DNA from: an uncultured Candidatus Actinomarina sp.
Lineage (GTDB): Bacteria; Actinomycetota; Acidimicrobiia; Actinomarinales; Actinomarinaceae
Direction of reading: 5' to 3'
Assembly: GCA_902533795.1 (NCBI GenBank)
Contig: CACAND010000003.1
Coordinates: 24,617 to 88,616, forward strand
DNA length: 64,000 nt
The position numbers and the translations under genes are program-made. The notes below the pieces were generated by a model that worked only from the letters and a program-made list of their open reading frames with translations, made no database searches and was not told where the DNA came from. Each line of letters begins with the position of its first letter. Within the stretch, counting starts at the first letter, position 1. Below are positions 1-9,302 of the stretch, piece by piece.

Positions 1-1
1 A

Positions 2-589
2 ATTTATAGTATTTCAGGCATTAGAGTAACTAATTTTGCAAGCTTTGATTTTGAAGGTTTTGAGGAGATTATTGATTCGGTTGATGGTGTAGAAATTTGT
101 GTTGATAGGACACAAAAAGAAGGATTTAGCTTTGAATTACAAAAAGGTTGTCAGACTGTGAATGGGTTAACTACCTTAAATTGGATAGTTTCAAGATCTA
201 CTGAAGTATTAGTAGGTGAAAAATTACTAGACAGTGATGGAAATGATATTTCAGAATGGAAACCTATGTCAGGAGTTAGTGATTTAACAAGAATAGACAG
301 ACAGCAATATGTAGTAATGCAGTTAATTAAAGAATTAAAAAATTTTAGTTCAGTAAATGAGCTCAATTCCTTCATTATTGCACTTGAAAACTCATTTATA
401 ATTGACGAAAATTTAACAATTAATAAAGCTGTAGAAATACTTTGGACATTTAGAAATATTAACCTTAATAATGTAAGCAAATTTACAACACCTGTGGATT
501 ATTTAACACTCGAGGATGGAAGGCAAGTTTTAGTACTTAAAGATACAATTTATAACTTTTTAAAATCGAATTCAATTATCGACTCTTAA
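2..589 (+). CDS. LytR-CpsA-Psr (LCP) family protein, C-terminal part
   Basis: The reading frame is open from the left edge, so the N-terminus lies outside the window and about 195 residues are visible. They match the second half of the LCP catalytic domain: a GIRVTNFASFDFEGF-like strand, a VDGVEICVD stretch, a Gly-Cys-Gln-Thr-Val-Asn-Gly turn, an SRS segment with the conserved Arg, and DLTRIDRQQ, which carries the Arg/Gln cluster that binds the polyprenyl pyrophosphate in this family. LCP proteins transfer glycopolymers from undecaprenyl carriers to the cell wall outside the membrane. The GTG at 158 is only an internal codon. The 3' end overlaps the convergent polymerase gene by 18 bp. The family call is firm; the polymer transferred is unknown, though the neighbouring polymerase suggests a surface glycan. 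Confidence 0.85.
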   Translation: MYSISGIRVTNFASFDFEGFEEIIDSVDGVEICVDRTQKEGFSFELQKGCQTVNGLTTLNWIVSRSTEVLVGEKLLDSDGNDISEWKPMSGVSDLTRIDRQQYVVMQLIKELKNFSSVNELNSFIIALENSFIIDENLTINKAVEILWTFRNINLNNVSKFTTPVDYLTLEDGRQVLVLKDTIYNFLKSNSIIDS

Positions 590-2545
590 TATTTTTGATA
601 AAAAATAAATAGGTATTAACCAAAAATAGATTGCAACATCAGGAGCGTACACAAGATCATTTGTTAAATTTTGGGTAAGAAACATTAAAAATACAGAAAG
701 TTCTAACTCATTGGATTTATTAAAATTTTTCAAAACAATATAAATTATTAAAAGAATTATTAATGATATTAGAAATAAACCATATTCAACCGACATAGTT
801 AAGAAACCATTGTGGGATGTTGTTATTTCATCATATTGGGATAAAGAAAAATCTGATATTACAGAATCAAAATCACCATTATTTGAAATTAGCTTTCCTG
901 ATCTCAAACTCTGTCCACCTACAAAATTTGAGTATCCTGAGATTACTTCTTCAATCCAAAAAAAATACATCCTACCATCAATAATTGACCATTTCCATGA
1001 TTGATCATTGAAATTCTCATTAAGTCTTAATATTGAACTTTGACTAAAAAGTGTTTCATGGCCTTGAGGTACAGAGTTAAGATTTAGTTCAATAATTATT
1101 TCAAAATCTTTTTTAGATAAATTAACTTCATTAGGTAAGGCAACCCAATAATTTCTTGGTCTATCTAATCCAATAGAATTATTTTTATATACAACATCTT
1201 CCTCAAATTGATTTTTATTTACTGGAGTAAGTAGCAAATAGTCAACATCTCTTTTTTGTTTGGAAAATGTATACATACGTTCATATTCATTTGTTTGAAT
1301 TATCACACTCTTTATAAAGCCGCTCAAATACTGGTCTCCAAGAGACTGACCATCGCCCCATCCACCTACCTCAAAAAAAGAGTCATTTTCAATTAAATCA
1401 ATTACTACCCCACTGGTGTGATCAGAACCAATTTGATTCCATGTTGAACCATTGTTCGAATAATAAAATGAAACAATTGATCTGGGTAACAAATTATCCA
1501 TATAGTCAAATTCAAGTTTAAGAAATCCACTAACAGGTCCTAAATCATCTTCATTTTCAGGTACTAATGATTTTTCTTTATCTTCTACCGAGTAAGTAAT
1601 GTTAAATTCTTCAAACAATAAATCATCTTCTAAAGTAATCAGGTACTCTTTGTAAACACTCTTCACATAATTACCTCCACCAGTTCCAATAAAAATTTCT
1701 GTGTTTTTTGTTCCTAAAGAATTTAAAAAACTTCTATTGGATTCTTTCAAAAATATTCCAGGAAAAACATAGATTGTTATACCCATTAATAATGCTGAAG
1801 CCACGAAAAAAGATAATTTATGATTGAAATTCAATTTATCAGAAAATAATATCAAAATTAGTACGCCTACGAAAAGCGCTATGTATGAACCTCTTGAAAA
1901 AGTAAAAAATAAATTTATTAATGAGACAACTAGTAAAAATGAATTAAGTTTATCAACAATAATTGATTTAAAAAGACTTTCAGCAGACAGTATTTTATAA
2001 ATACAAACCAAAGAGAAAACTGCACAAATTATTCCAATGACGTTTGGCCCTCCTCCTTGAAAGCCACCAAGCCTTCCGGACGTAAATGGATTTATGCTAT
2101 CTGTATTGCTTGATACCCATCCATCAATTGTTCCGGGAAGCTGTATTTGGAATAAAATTACAATAAAATTAGCAACCATAACAAAACCAAGAGGACTAAA
2201 GAAATGAAGAATCTGGTCATCGTTTTCTAAAAGTAAATTTATGCATAAATATGCCAAAATAAAATAAAAATAGAATCTAAGATTAGTTTGATTAAAAATT
2301 TCTACCTCTTGAACAAAAAAAGTTGTATAAATGATGAAAAATACAATAAAAGTTATAAATAATTTATCGTATGCTTGAAAATTTAAATTTTTAAGTTTTT
2401 TTATTAAAAGAATTGTAAAAATAAATATTAATGGAATGTCCTCTAAATTTATTCCAAAAAAATCTATACCAATATTCTGAGGTATCAACAGTGTTAGTGC
2501 AAAAAAAGAACCAACGGTACCGGAATTAATTTTGCTCAATTTCAT
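572..2545 (-). CDS. Wzy/WaaL-like O-antigen polymerase/ligase with large extracellular insertion
   Basis: About 657 residues from the ATG at 2545; an upstream GTG at 2557 would add four. The N-terminal ~270 residues hold about eight to nine membrane segments with the family-like motif TFSRGSYIAL (about 219-228, counted from the GTG). The last three segments follow a conserved-looking SHNGFL (about 581-586). Between them lies a roughly 300-residue non-membrane loop, far larger than the usual periplasmic loop of this family. The loop contains two stretches that look like concanavalin A/LamG-type beta-sandwiches, for example SFYYSNNGSTW near 363-373 and KDFEIIIELNL near 483-493. Such enzymes polymerise or ligate lipid-linked oligosaccharides. 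The gene begins about 14 nt after a tRNA gene and probably shares its transcript. The sugar substrate cannot be told. Confidence 0.7.
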   Translation of the reverse strand: MKLSKINSGTVGSFFALTLLIPQNIGIDFFGINLEDIPLIFIFTILLIKKLKNLNFQAYDKLFITFIVFFIIYTTFFVQEVEIFNQTNLRFYFYFILAYLCINLLLENDDQILHFFSPLGFVMVANFIVILFQIQLPGTIDGWVSSNTDSINPFTSGRLGGFQGGGPNVIGIICAVFSLVCIYKILSAESLFKSIIVDKLNSFLLVVSLINLFFTFSRGSYIALFVGVLILILFSDKLNFNHKLSFFVASALLMGITIYVFPGIFLKESNRSFLNSLGTKNTEIFIGTGGGNYVKSVYKEYLITLEDDLLFEEFNITYSVEDKEKSLVPENEDDLGPVSGFLKLEFDYMDNLLPRSIVSFYYSNNGSTWNQIGSDHTSGVVIDLIENDSFFEVGGWGDGQSLGDQYLSGFIKSVIIQTNEYERMYTFSKQKRDVDYLLLTPVNKNQFEEDVVYKNNSIGLDRPRNYWVALPNEVNLSKKDFEIIIELNLNSVPQGHETLFSQSSILRLNENFNDQSWKWSIIDGRMYFFWIEEVISGYSNFVGGQSLRSGKLISNNGDFDSVISDFSLSQYDEITTSHNGFLTMSVEYGLFLISLIILLIIYIVLKNFNKSNELELSVFLMFLTQNLTNDLVYAPDVAIYFWLIPIYFLSKILRVDN

Positions 2546-2559
2546 ATTTCCATACACAG

Positions 2560-2633
2560 TGGGCCCGGCAGGACTCGAACCTGCGACCGACGGATTATGA
2601 GTCCGTTGCTCTAACCAACTGAGCTACAGGCCC
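2560..2633 (-). tRNA. tRNA with CAU anticodon, elongator type (Ile2 or elongator Met)
   Basis: The minus strand folds into a full cloverleaf: acceptor GGGCCTG/CGGGCCC, D-arm GCTC/GAGC, anticodon stem around loop CTCATAA, T-arm GCAGG-TTCGAGT-CCTGC, A73. The anticodon is CAT. The first acceptor pair is normal (G1-C72), so it is not the initiator. The overall look resembles tRNA-Ile2, whose C34 is modified to lysidine to read AUA, but elongator Met cannot be excluded by eye. CCA is not encoded. The polymerase gene starts about 14 nt downstream. Confidence 0.92.
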
Positions 2634-2638
2634 TTAAA

Positions 2639-2929
2639 TTAGCCTATGACGGATTGCAATTTCATTGCAATTCCCATATCACCAGCAATTTTTACTTTTC
2701 CAGTCATAAATGCAGCTTGAGGGCTAACTGATTTATCGTACATACCCTTAAATGTTTCCATATCTGTAGTGATTGTACAATCTGCCTCAACATCGTCTTC
2801 AGTTACTTCACCAGTCTCAGGATTCATAAAAACTACTTGAGAATCTACTACCCATTTGATTGATCCAGGTAAAACACTGAGGTCTCTGCCTTCCATATTT
2901 TGATTTACAAAATCTAATGCTTCTGACAT
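2639..2929 (-). CDS. SCP2 sterol-carrier domain protein
   Basis: A 96-residue protein consisting of a single SCP2 domain. The C-terminal segment AAFMTGKVKIAGDMGIAMKL is the family signature: the predicted buried helix with the SGKLKIxGDM-type turn. SCP2 proteins form a hydrophobic tunnel that binds lipids or acyl chains; no enzymatic activity is evident. The start is supported by a strong Shine-Dalgarno (AGGAGG) a few bases upstream. It sits between two tRNA genes on the same strand, five bases from the CAU tRNA, and may be transcribed with them. The bound lipid cannot be inferred. Confidence 0.85.
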   Translation of the reverse strand: MSEALDFVNQNMEGRDLSVLPGSIKWVVDSQVVFMNPETGEVTEDDVEADCTITTDMETFKGMYDKSVSPQAAFMTGKVKIAGDMGIAMKLQSVIG

Positions 2930-2989
2930 ATTCCTCCTTTACAAATGTAATTATAGACAAGATATAAATAGAAACTGAGACTATTTTTG

Positions 2990-3062
2990 CTCCGAGGGTG
3001 GGACTTGAACCCACAACCAACGGATTAACAGTCCGCTGCTCTGCCAATTGAGCTACCTCGGA
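2990..3062 (-). tRNA. tRNA-Asn (GUU)
   Basis: Cloverleaf on the minus strand with acceptor TCCGAGG/CCTCGGA, D-arm GCTC/GAGC, anticodon loop CTGTTAA giving GTT, T-arm GTGGG-TTCAAGT-CCCAC and discriminator G73, the base expected for tRNA-Asn. CCA is not encoded. It lies about 25 bp downstream of dnaG. Confidence 0.96.
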
Positions 3063-3085
3063 TAGCAAATTAATAATAGTATGTA

Positions 3086-4717
3086 TTAAAGAGTATTCTG
3101 ATAAAATTCGATTTTCTTTTTCAAATGTTCTAAGTCTTCGAGAATTGATATGTCATTTGATTCGTCCATTACCTTAATCAATATATCAATTTTATTGTCT
3201 GCGAAATAAATATATAATCTCGATATAGCTTCTCTAAGTTGTTCATCTGTATAAGAAATATTTTGATACTTTTCGCTTTCTTCAGGATTTTTATTCGACT
3301 TTATGTCTAATATTAATTTTTTGAAATTTTCATCAATATTTAATAGATATTCAATCTCATCATCATATTCGAATTTACTTTTAATTAAATCAGCAATTAA
3401 TATTTCTTGGAATGTATTGATGTGATTAATGTCACTTTTTTTAAACTGTGGTGCATCATCCGATTCATTGTTAAATTGGTAATTTAATTCATTTAAAATA
3501 ACTTCTTTTGTTATTCCTATTTTCTTACTCAAATAACTTATCGCTAAATCTTTTTCTAATGGACTCAAAAACTTTGTAATGTTTTTAAATTCTTGAAAAG
3601 TTTTCTTTGTATCATTTGTGTCAATTATCAAGTTGATACAAAACTCTACCAGCTCTTCTTTTTGATCAAATATATTTTTAATATTTTTCTCTCCGTCTTC
3701 AAAAAATTCAGATATGTCTTTGTAATTATTGGGTAAATTCAATTTAAAAAAGTTGAGGTCTGAAGGTTGGTTATTTTTGATTTCAAGGATTCTTTTTGTA
3801 GCCATATCGCCAGCTGTATCATTATCAAAACATATATAAATATCTTTCGTATATCTTGAAAGTAGATTTATTTGTTGAACTGTTAGAGATGTACCTGACG
3901 GCGAAGCAACATTTGCATATCCCAATTTATTAAATGCAATTACATCAAAATACCCTTCAACAAGAATCACAAATTTTTTCTTTTTTACAACTGATAGAAA
4001 ATTGTCTGTAAAATACAAAGCCCTGTTCTTTTTATAAACTCCCGATTCAGCAGAGTTAATATACTTTGGACCAAAGTCTTCAATTGCTCTTCCACCAAAG
4101 CCTATAGTGTCATTTCTTAAGTTTGTAATGGGAAATATAATTCTATTTTTAAAAAGAAGATTTCCTTTATCGCTTAGCAATCCAAGATTTCTTAATTCAT
4201 TTTTTGATATGCCTAGCGTATTCATGAATTTCAAAGTATCACTTTCATTTTTTTCGGCAAAACCTATTTTGAATTCTTTAATATCCACCCCTTCAAGGTT
4301 TCTTGATTTAAGATAATTTATTGAATCTTGACTTTTACCCTCATTCATATTTTTTACAAAATAATCATTTAACTTATTCATATAACTAATTAAATTTTTT
4401 TGATCGCTTTCAAATTTTGAATCTGTATATGTAAGGTTGAAGCTATATTTGTCTGCAGCAATTTCAACTGATTCTTGAAATTCAACATTATTAATTAATT
4501 GGATATATTTAAATATATCTCCTCCTTCTCTACAACCAAAGCAGTGAAAAAGATTTTCTTCATCTGTAAAACTCATACTTGCTGTCTTTTCACCATGAAA
4601 AGGACAGAGTGCCATCCCTTTATTGCCTCTAAGTTTTCCAGTTGTGGAACTTAAAATAAAATCGCTTATCTTTGATTTATTTTTTAATTCTTCAATTGAC
4701 TGTTTAGAAATTCCCAT
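3086..4717 (-). CDS. dnaG: DNA primase
   Basis: A 543-residue DnaG primase, which makes RNA primers at the replication fork. The N-terminal CHC2 zinc-binding domain has Cys38, His41, Cys59 and Cys62 (CPFHGEKT ... HCFGCREGG). The TOPRIM core follows, with the catalytic Glu254 in VEGYFDVIAF and the metal-binding DNDTAGD at 298-304. The C-terminal ~200 residues would carry the helicase-binding region, but it is compact: the protein is shorter than the 600 or so residues common in the family. The start ATG overlaps the glyS stop codon by one base (TAATG), indicating translational coupling. The glyS-dnaG neighbourhood is typical of Actinobacteria. Confidence 0.96.
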   Translation of the reverse strand: MGISKQSIEELKNKSKISDFILSSTTGKLRGNKGMALCPFHGEKTASMSFTDEENLFHCFGCREGGDIFKYIQLINNVEFQESVEIAADKYSFNLTYTDSKFESDQKNLISYMNKLNDYFVKNMNEGKSQDSINYLKSRNLEGVDIKEFKIGFAEKNESDTLKFMNTLGISKNELRNLGLLSDKGNLLFKNRIIFPITNLRNDTIGFGGRAIEDFGPKYINSAESGVYKKNRALYFTDNFLSVVKKKKFVILVEGYFDVIAFNKLGYANVASPSGTSLTVQQINLLSRYTKDIYICFDNDTAGDMATKRILEIKNNQPSDLNFFKLNLPNNYKDISEFFEDGEKNIKNIFDQKEELVEFCINLIIDTNDTKKTFQEFKNITKFLSPLEKDLAISYLSKKIGITKEVILNELNYQFNNESDDAPQFKKSDINHINTFQEILIADLIKSKFEYDDEIEYLLNIDENFKKLILDIKSNKNPEESEKYQNISYTDEQLREAISRLYIYFADNKIDILIKVMDESNDISILEDLEHLKKKIEFYQNTL

Positions 4718-6006
4718 TAAAAATTATTGAAATAGTCTCTTAATTCTTCGATTTTGATTCTTTCTTGCTCCATTGTATCTCTGCTTCTTACTGTCACAGA
4801 ATTATCCTCTAAAGTATCAAAATCTACCGTTATACAATAAAGAGTACCTATTTCATCCTGTCTTCTGTATCTTTTTCCAATAGATTGGGTAATATCAATT
4901 TCTGTTCTAAAGTTTGATCGAAGAGAAGAGTTTATCTGATTACAAACTGTGATTAATTCTTCTTTTTTGCTTAACGGAAGTATTCCGATTTGAATAGGTG
5001 CAAGATCAAAATTAAATTTAAATAGCGTTCTTGTTTCATTTTCTAATTCTTCTTCTTCATATAAAGATAATAAAACAGCAAAAAGCGTTCTAGTTAGACC
5101 ACCTGCTGGCTCTATGACAGATGGAGTAAATTTACTTTCTGTAACCGGATCAAAGTATTTTAAATCGTTACCACTACTTTCTTGATGTGCGTTTAAATCA
5201 AAATTACCTCTATTAGCAATTCCTTCAAGTTCACCCCATCCCCATGGGTACTCAAATTCAATATCTGATGTTTTTTTTGCGTAATGAGCAAGCTCAGATT
5301 TTTCATGATTTCTAATTCTTAATTTTTTCTCTGGAATACCAAGATTTTTATACCAATTTAGCCTATTTTCAACCCAGTAATCAAACCATTTATCCTCTTC
5401 ACTTTCATCACAAAAGAATTCAATCTCCATTTGTTCAAATTCCCTAGTCCTAAAAATAAATTGTCCGGGTGTAATTTCGTTTCGAAAAGACTTTCCAATA
5501 TTTCCAATTCCAAATGGAATTTTTGCTCTCATGGTACGTAATACATTCTCAAAGTTAACAAATATGCCTTGTGCAGTTTCTGGTCTTAAATAAACAGCTG
5601 AGTTTTCATTTTCTACTGGACCAATACTAGTTTCAAACATAAGGTTAAATTGACGTGGCTCCGTTAAATCTTCTTTTTTTAAATCCTTAGGAACTTGATC
5701 TGCCCTGAATCTTTCACCAGTAGGTTTATGATCAACCATTGGATCGGTGAATTCAGCTAAATGGCCAGATGCCTTCCATACTTCACTTGACTGTATAATT
5801 GCAGTATCTATTGGATAGATTTCAACATCAAGGCTGTTTAAACTACTCCACCACATGCTTGAAATATTATTTTTTAAAAGTACCCCAAGTGGCCCATAAT
5901 CATAAGAACTTCTTAATCCACCGTATATAGATGAGGCATTAAACACAAATCCTCTTGCTTGAGCAATTTTCACAACCTTATCAAATATTTCTTCAGGCAT
6001 TTCCAT
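4717..6006 (-). CDS. glyS: Glycyl-tRNA synthetase, dimeric class II type
   Basis: About 429 residues if started at the ATG at 6006. An upstream TTG at 6027 would add seven residues and deepen the overlap with uppS; an ATG at 6000 is also possible. It charges tRNA-Gly. Seen directly: the N-terminal GGLRSSYDYGPLGV segment typical of single-chain bacterial GlyRS, RPETAQGIF, and class II motif 2 within FRNEITPGQFIFRTREF, followed by a C-terminal anticodon-binding domain. This is the homodimer form, not the alpha2-beta2 form. The 3' end overlaps dnaG by one base and the 5' end overlaps uppS. A tRNA-Gly(UCC) lies at about 44 kb. Confidence 0.96.
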   Translation of the reverse strand: MEMPEEIFDKVVKIAQARGFVFNASSIYGGLRSSYDYGPLGVLLKNNISSMWWSSLNSLDVEIYPIDTAIIQSSEVWKASGHLAEFTDPMVDHKPTGERFRADQVPKDLKKEDLTEPRQFNLMFETSIGPVENENSAVYLRPETAQGIFVNFENVLRTMRAKIPFGIGNIGKSFRNEITPGQFIFRTREFEQMEIEFFCDESEEDKWFDYWVENRLNWYKNLGIPEKKLRIRNHEKSELAHYAKKTSDIEFEYPWGWGELEGIANRGNFDLNAHQESSGNDLKYFDPVTESKFTPSVIEPAGGLTRTLFAVLLSLYEEEELENETRTLFKFNFDLAPIQIGILPLSKKEELITVCNQINSSLRSNFRTEIDITQSIGKRYRRQDEIGTLYCITVDFDTLEDNSVTVRSRDTMEQERIKIEELRDYFNNF

Positions 6007-6691
6007 ACTTTCTAACTCGATTTTCAAACTCTTTAACAGCCAAATCTAATTGATTTTCATCAAAGTCTGGCCAAAGTGTATCGACAAACATAAGTTCAGT
6101 GTAGCTCAATTGATAGAGAAGAAAATTACTAACTCTCTTCTCACCAGCGGTACGAATGAGTAAATCAGGATCAGGCATTTCTGGAAGCAGTAAGTTAGAC
6201 CTAAAAGATTCTTCATTGATTGCATCAATATCATTTTTACTTACTTTTGTTATAGCATCGTAGATTTCTTTTCTTGATCCATAATTAAATGCAAAAACAA
6301 GGTTTAAATTCGAATTATTTTTTGTTATTTCTTCAGTCTCACTCATTAACCTTTTATTTTCATCAGGAATTCTTTCATCTGCTAAATCACCAATAAAATG
6401 GAATTTGACTCCTTTATCATTAAATTCCTCTCTCCTTCTGATTAATATATCTCTGTTGAAAAACATTAAAAAATCAACCTCTTCTTTAGACCTTGACCAG
6501 TTTTCTGTTGAAAAAGCAAACACCGTTAGCCACTCTAGATTATTGTCCAGGGACCAATCTATTGAGCGAGAAAGAGAGAATTCACCAGCTGCATGTCCAG
6601 CTGTTCTATCCAACCCTTGGTTTGTAGCCCATCTGCCATTTCCATCCATTATTATGGCTATGTGATTGAGATCTATATCCTTAAGATTCAT
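5993..6691 (-). CDS. uppS: Isoprenyl transferase (undecaprenyl diphosphate synthase)
   Basis: A 232-residue cis-prenyltransferase that condenses isopentenyl diphosphates into the long-chain lipid carrier for cell-wall and glycan precursors. The diagnostic MDGNGRWA (15-22) carries the catalytic Asp16; His33 and the C-terminal RTAGEKRVSNFLLYQ and LWPDF motifs also fit. Family members usually read RTSGE where this one reads RTAGE, a conservative change. It overlaps ybeY upstream by 11 bp and glyS downstream. It complements uppP, encoded at about 59.9 kb, which recycles the same carrier. Confidence 0.95.
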   Translation of the reverse strand: MNLKDIDLNHIAIIMDGNGRWATNQGLDRTAGHAAGEFSLSRSIDWSLDNNLEWLTVFAFSTENWSRSKEEVDFLMFFNRDILIRRREEFNDKGVKFHFIGDLADERIPDENKRLMSETEEITKNNSNLNLVFAFNYGSRKEIYDAITKVSKNDIDAINEESFRSNLLLPEMPDPDLLIRTAGEKRVSNFLLYQLSYTELMFVDTLWPDFDENQLDLAVKEFENRVRKYGNA

Positions 6692-7124
6692 TCCAAATTC
6701 TTTTCATAAGTTCCTCTTCATAGATCTTCAATTTGTCATTTTTTTTATGTGAATAACCTATTAAATGCAAAAGACCATGAATTACAATATATTGTAGTTC
6801 TTCAGAAAAATCTTTATTATAAATTTTGGCATTCTTTTTAATAACATTACGACAAACGAACATATCACCCATATCTTCTGACATATTTTTATCTAAATTA
6901 TTGATGGAGTCTATGTTGTTGTACAAGGGAAAAGATAAAACATCTGTTGGAAAGTTCTTATTGAATGTTTTTTTATTTATTTTTTTAGACTCATCTTCAT
7001 TTATTGAATGAACTGAAAAATAAAAATTTTTTGAAATATTGAATTTTTTTGAAAATTCATTAACAGCTATTGAGACCTTAATTTTTTCGTGATTATAAAA
7101 ATATCCGTTAAGAAGAATTATCAA
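6681..7124 (-). CDS. ybeY: Endoribonuclease / rRNA maturation factor YbeY
   Basis: A 147-residue YbeY. The zinc-binding H-x3-H-x5-H motif is present as HGLLHLIGYSH (His116, His120, His126), and the family TDVLSFP lies at 60-66. YbeY takes part in 16S rRNA 3' maturation and ribosome quality control. The only in-frame start that keeps the N-terminus is a TTG at 7124, three bases after the pgpH stop; no ATG is available before residue 81. It overlaps uppS by 11 bp. The order phoH-pgpH-ybeY-uppS is common in Gram-positive genomes. Confidence 0.93.
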   Translation of the reverse strand: MIILLNGYFYNHEKIKVSIAVNEFSKKFNISKNFYFSVHSINEDESKKINKKTFNKNFPTDVLSFPLYNNIDSINNLDKNMSEDMGDMFVCRNVIKKNAKIYNKDFSEELQYIVIHGLLHLIGYSHKKNDKLKIYEEELMKRIWNES

Positions 7125-7127
7125 TAT

Positions 7128-9302
7128 CTATTCTTCTTCGTCATCTGTAAATTCTGGATATAGAACTCTTTGATGATACAAGCCCTCAAGGCTTGCCTGA
7201 AATGACTGTTTTATTTTTTCAAGATCCTGAAAGGTAATCGGAGCATCCAATAATTGCCCGTCATTAATCTTTTCATTAAAAATTTCATTTACTAAGTTCG
7301 CAATTTTATTGTCGTCAGCGTCCTCATACTGAAATCTAGCCCTGCATGCGGCTTCAAGTGAGTCTGCAAACATTAAAATAACAGTTTCTTTTGAACTTGG
7401 CTTTTGTCCAAGATGTCTGAAGTCATCTTTTAAAACATCTGGATTCATTTGTTTTTCTTTCTCATAAAAATATCTCATTACTGAATCTCCGTGATGTTCA
7501 ATTATTCCTCTATAAACAGCTTCAGGGATTTTAAATTTTTTAGCTAATCTAACACCATCTGGAACATGTGATCTTATAATTTGTACTGAATTGTCGGTAG
7601 TTAAATTATCGTGTGGATTGCTTGAGCCAAATTGATTTTCAACAAACATTGTAGGATTTTCCGTTTTCCCTAAATCATGAAAATATGCCATAGCTCTTAC
7701 TAATTGTGAATTTGCTCCAATGAGATTTGCTGCCCTGTCCGCAAGTGTTCCAACTACTAGTGAATGATTAAATGTTCCCAAAGCTTTTTCCTCTAAATAC
7801 CTAAGACCTGGATGATTTCTGTCCGCTATTTCGGACAACCTAAAATTGGTAGTTAATCTAAATGCCAGTTCAATATAGTTTATGAGTGAAAATGCAGCTA
7901 AATTACCTACTAATCCCCCCATTAACGAAGAAACTAGAATTTCAATAAAGCTAAAATTTTCTCTCAAAAAAAAGAATATTCCAAAAGCAACGATCGGTTG
8001 AGATAACGTAATGTATATAATTCTTTCACGTAAAGTAATCCTGTCTATATCTTCTGATAAAAATATTGAAGGCACAACTGTTAATACAGCACCCATAGCA
8101 ACTAAACCTATATTTCCACCACCTGCCAGTGCTAACAAAGAACTAGAAAGTGACAAAATCAGGGTTGCTCGTAAGTTAAGTAGAACTGCAGAGACTACAC
8201 CAACAAACGAGATTGGAACAGCATATTTTAAGTAATTCAAGTCAAAACTCTGAGAAAAATAAGAAATACCTCTTAGAAAAATTGAAGAAACAAGGATCAA
8301 CGAAAGCAGCAAGAGAAACTCATTATCGTTGTTCCACATTGAGTCTTTGAAGCGCCAAAGAAGAAAATAAATCAAAACAAATACTGAAAAAATGATTGGG
8401 ATTGCAGCTGTTTGTATACTTCTTGATTCGCCCGATAAATAGCCAAAATTATCTAATGCATTGTATTGGACTATGTTTATTTTCTCACCTTCACTGACAA
8501 CGATGTCTTCTTCGAAATATTTTATAATTACTGGCTCAACTGAACTTGCTACCTTGTCTTTTTGCTCATCCCATAGTTCTTGTTCTAATTTTTGATTAAC
8601 AATCAGATTTTCTGCAATAAGTTCCGCAACAGAAGACCTCAATCTACTTTCTGGTATTAATGCAAATAAATCACTTGATAAATCAAGATATGGTGGATTT
8701 GAAACAAGATTCTGCCTTGTCTGGTTTAAATTGTCATTATTTATACCAATTAAAAGAATTTCGTTTGCAAGACTTTTAGCCTCGAGCTCTAACTGTGAAA
8801 GATAACTGGATTTATTTTGTAAGTCGTAATTTGAAATTTCAACTAAGACTTCGATATTTGCTGTTGATATGGTGGAGAATAAAAGTGAGCTAGCGATTCT
8901 TTCTATTTGTTGAATTTTATTTAAATTCACAATTTCCACAGTCGGTTCGGTATTTTCTCCTACAGCTTCTTGATCGCTTGCAATTAAAACTTCGTCTGTT
9001 CTTGATTCAATTACAGTTAAAAACATATTCGTTATTCCGTTTAAAACTGTTTGATTTAAATCAGTATTAATGGAATATATTGGATTAACAGAATCAACAG
9101 CTTGTTGAATGTTTATATTTGTTTGGTCTTCATCAATAATTTCAATATATTTAGGTGCTAAAAATGTTGTAGGAGATTCTTCTCCAACACTAATTTTAAT
9201 AACTTGATTCTCAGGAAAGATTGAGAATGAAATAAACCAAACTAGGCCCCCAAATAAAATTATATAAATGAGTTTTTTACCAAAAGAAATATACTCTCTC
9301 AT
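7128..9302 (-). CDS. pgpH: 7TM-HD domain cyclic-di-AMP phosphodiesterase (PgpH/YqfF type)
   Basis: A 724-residue membrane protein of the 7TMR-HD family. A first membrane segment (11-28) is followed by a ~260-residue extracytoplasmic domain, then about seven membrane segments (300-485) and a cytoplasmic HD domain. HD ligands are visible: His513 (FNHSLVV), His542-Asp543 (AYFHDLGK), His579 (IRSHVPDGV) and His603-His604 (IEHHGD). Characterised members such as PgpH hydrolyse c-di-AMP, so this genome probably uses that messenger; no cyclase is in this window. The start ATG overlaps the phoH stop by one base. The residue following the His-Asp pair is Leu, as is common. Confidence 0.9.
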   Translation of the reverse strand: MREYISFGKKLIYIILFGGLVWFISFSIFPENQVIKISVGEESPTTFLAPKYIEIIDEDQTNINIQQAVDSVNPIYSINTDLNQTVLNGITNMFLTVIESRTDEVLIASDQEAVGENTEPTVEIVNLNKIQQIERIASSLLFSTISTANIEVLVEISNYDLQNKSSYLSQLELEAKSLANEILLIGINNDNLNQTRQNLVSNPPYLDLSSDLFALIPESRLRSSVAELIAENLIVNQKLEQELWDEQKDKVASSVEPVIIKYFEEDIVVSEGEKINIVQYNALDNFGYLSGESRSIQTAAIPIIFSVFVLIYFLLWRFKDSMWNNDNEFLLLLSLILVSSIFLRGISYFSQSFDLNYLKYAVPISFVGVVSAVLLNLRATLILSLSSSLLALAGGGNIGLVAMGAVLTVVPSIFLSEDIDRITLRERIIYITLSQPIVAFGIFFFLRENFSFIEILVSSLMGGLVGNLAAFSLINYIELAFRLTTNFRLSEIADRNHPGLRYLEEKALGTFNHSLVVGTLADRAANLIGANSQLVRAMAYFHDLGKTENPTMFVENQFGSSNPHDNLTTDNSVQIIRSHVPDGVRLAKKFKIPEAVYRGIIEHHGDSVMRYFYEKEKQMNPDVLKDDFRHLGQKPSSKETVILMFADSLEAACRARFQYEDADDNKIANLVNEIFNEKINDGQLLDAPITFQDLEKIKQSFQASLEGLYHQRVLYPEFTDDEEE

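Noticed and set aside
2817-3068. 83-aa minus-strand ORF MLSEVAQLAEQRTVNP...
   Set aside because: It is a translation of tRNA-Asn running into SCP2 in another frame.
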